A DNA stretch of 64,000 bases from Streptomyces umbrinus (GTDB lineage: Bacteria > Actinomycetota > Actinomycetes > Streptomycetales > Streptomycetaceae). The notes beneath the pieces were generated by a model. That model did not search any database and was not told the DNA's origin. It saw only the letters and a list, made by a program, of their open reading frames with translations. Below, one piece after another: positions 63,711 through 64,000 of this stretch (position 1 is its first letter; each line of letters begins with the position of its first letter). The translations under genes were made by a program, and so were the position numbers. The stretch is taken from NCBI RefSeq assembly GCF_030817415.1, contig NZ_JAUSZI010000002.1:5332001-5396000 (forward strand), written 5' to 3'.

Positions 63711-63727
63711 TCTGACGGTCCGTCAGC
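63711..63727. promoter_or_regulatory. Operator TCTGACGG-T-CCGTCAGC
   Basis: Palindrome identical over 16 of 17 bases to the operator at 605-621, including the central T. It lies 20 bp upstream of the amidohydrolase start. It is the strongest link between the two ends of the window. Confidence 0.72.
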
Positions 63728-63913
63728 TACCGCGCGGCGGCTCTCTGGAATGCGGGAACCTCGTCACGGGGTTGCGGGGAGGGGGTGTGGGCTCTGTGAG
63801 GGCTTGCGCCACTCGGCACGGCGGCCTGTGATCGGTGTCTCCCACGGCTGACGCATCCGCCATGAACAAGGCAAACTGGCCTGGTTGTCATGACGTTTCG
63901 GCAGGGGGCAGGG

Positions 63914-64000
63914 ATGGACGGTGTACCGCGAGTACCGGAGCAGTGGCGTCCCGAGGATTCGGCGGCGCTCCGCTTCAGCGTGCTCGGCCCGGTGCGCGCC
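63914..64000 (+). CDS. SARP/AfsR-type regulator, N-terminus only
   Basis: The last 29 codons of the window begin at ATG 63914, with GGGGGCAGGG upstream. The product runs into LRFSVLGPVRA, the opening strand of the OmpR-like winged helix of SARP and AfsR-type regulators (BTAD family). Everything after residue 29 lies outside the window, so the full architecture (BTAD only or with NB-ARC and TPR) is unknown. It is transcribed away from the amidohydrolase operon. Confidence 0.7.
   Translation, partial: MDGVPRVPEQWRPEDSAALRFSVLGPVRA

Noticed and set aside
1..64000. rRNA, tRNA, riboswitch or prophage genes
   Set aside because: I saw no convincing cloverleaf, rRNA segment, known riboswitch core or phage structural gene; a covariance-model scan would be decisive.

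Overview
The window is a high-GC actinobacterial chromosome segment, most likely Streptomyces. The evidence is the GC-rich third codon positions, frequent GTG/TTG starts, families typical of that genus (DUF397 with an XRE partner, DUF6247, DUF2165, class F sortase, nSTAND1-WD40 protein, PQQ-propeller kinases, ECF41 sigma factor, SARP-type regulator), an FO synthase gene (fbiC), and the short GC-rich extragenic repeats common in Streptomyces. I found no rRNA, tRNA, CRISPR array or phage module.

Layout. 1-2.1 kb: the end of an SDR gene divergent from an EthD-like protein, with an operator palindrome between them, then a DUF2165 membrane protein. 2.2-14.6 kb: a STAND-type ATPase with TPRs, a large secreted subtilisin, an acyltransferase-3 membrane protein and an HTH-nSTAND1-WD40 protein. 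14.6-18.2 kb: a DUF6247 gene and an HTH gene split by a complete IS607-family element (serine recombinase plus TnpB); both target junctions can be read. 18.4-20.6 kb: an RsbW-like ATPase, the XRE/DUF397 pair and a LURP-one-like protein. 20.8-26 kb: a two-component system whose kinase carries an extra C-terminal membrane/exterior segment, a small membrane protein, and an NmrA-like enzyme beside an ECF41 sigma gene with a frameshift. 26.2-30.1 kb: a four-gene minus-strand group (CHAT protease-like protein, 62-aa acidic protein, DUF6338 membrane protein, 48-aa Cys-rich peptide). 30.2-32.4 kb: a surface protein with its sortase, then an ECF sigma factor with a membrane partner. 33-36.6 kb: fbiC and an F420-type LLM enzyme. 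36.8-48.6 kb: a PHP hydrolase, three Ser/Thr kinases, an S33 peptidase, a TetR regulator with its divergent MDR target, and a Ddn-type F420 enzyme. 48.8-51.4 kb: a TetR regulator and two SDRs with matching palindromes. 51.8-57.1 kb: a catabolic-looking minus-strand group (ALDH, D-aminoacylase-like, LLM, SDR) with an IS110-family element inserted just upstream. 58.8-61.4 kb: two secreted beta-rich proteins and a LuxR-type regulator. 61.5-63.7 kb: an LLM enzyme and an ACMSD-like amidohydrolase. The window ends inside a SARP/AfsR-type regulator.

Two themes link distant parts. First, a palindrome CTGACGnnnCGTCAG occurs upstream of the SDR/EthD-like pair, the LLM gene at 56 kb and the amidohydrolase-LLM operon at 63.7 kb. 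Two more copies lie just beyond the IS110 element. This suggests one TetR-type regulon for degrading an unknown substrate. Second, fbiC sits among several enzymes of families that use F420 (three LLM proteins and one Ddn protein).

The most distinctive candidates for under-described systems are the CHAT operon with two very small partner genes, the pair of secreted proteins resembling aerolysin/ETX-type beta pore formers, and the CTGACGnnnCGTCAG regulon partly disconnected by IS110.
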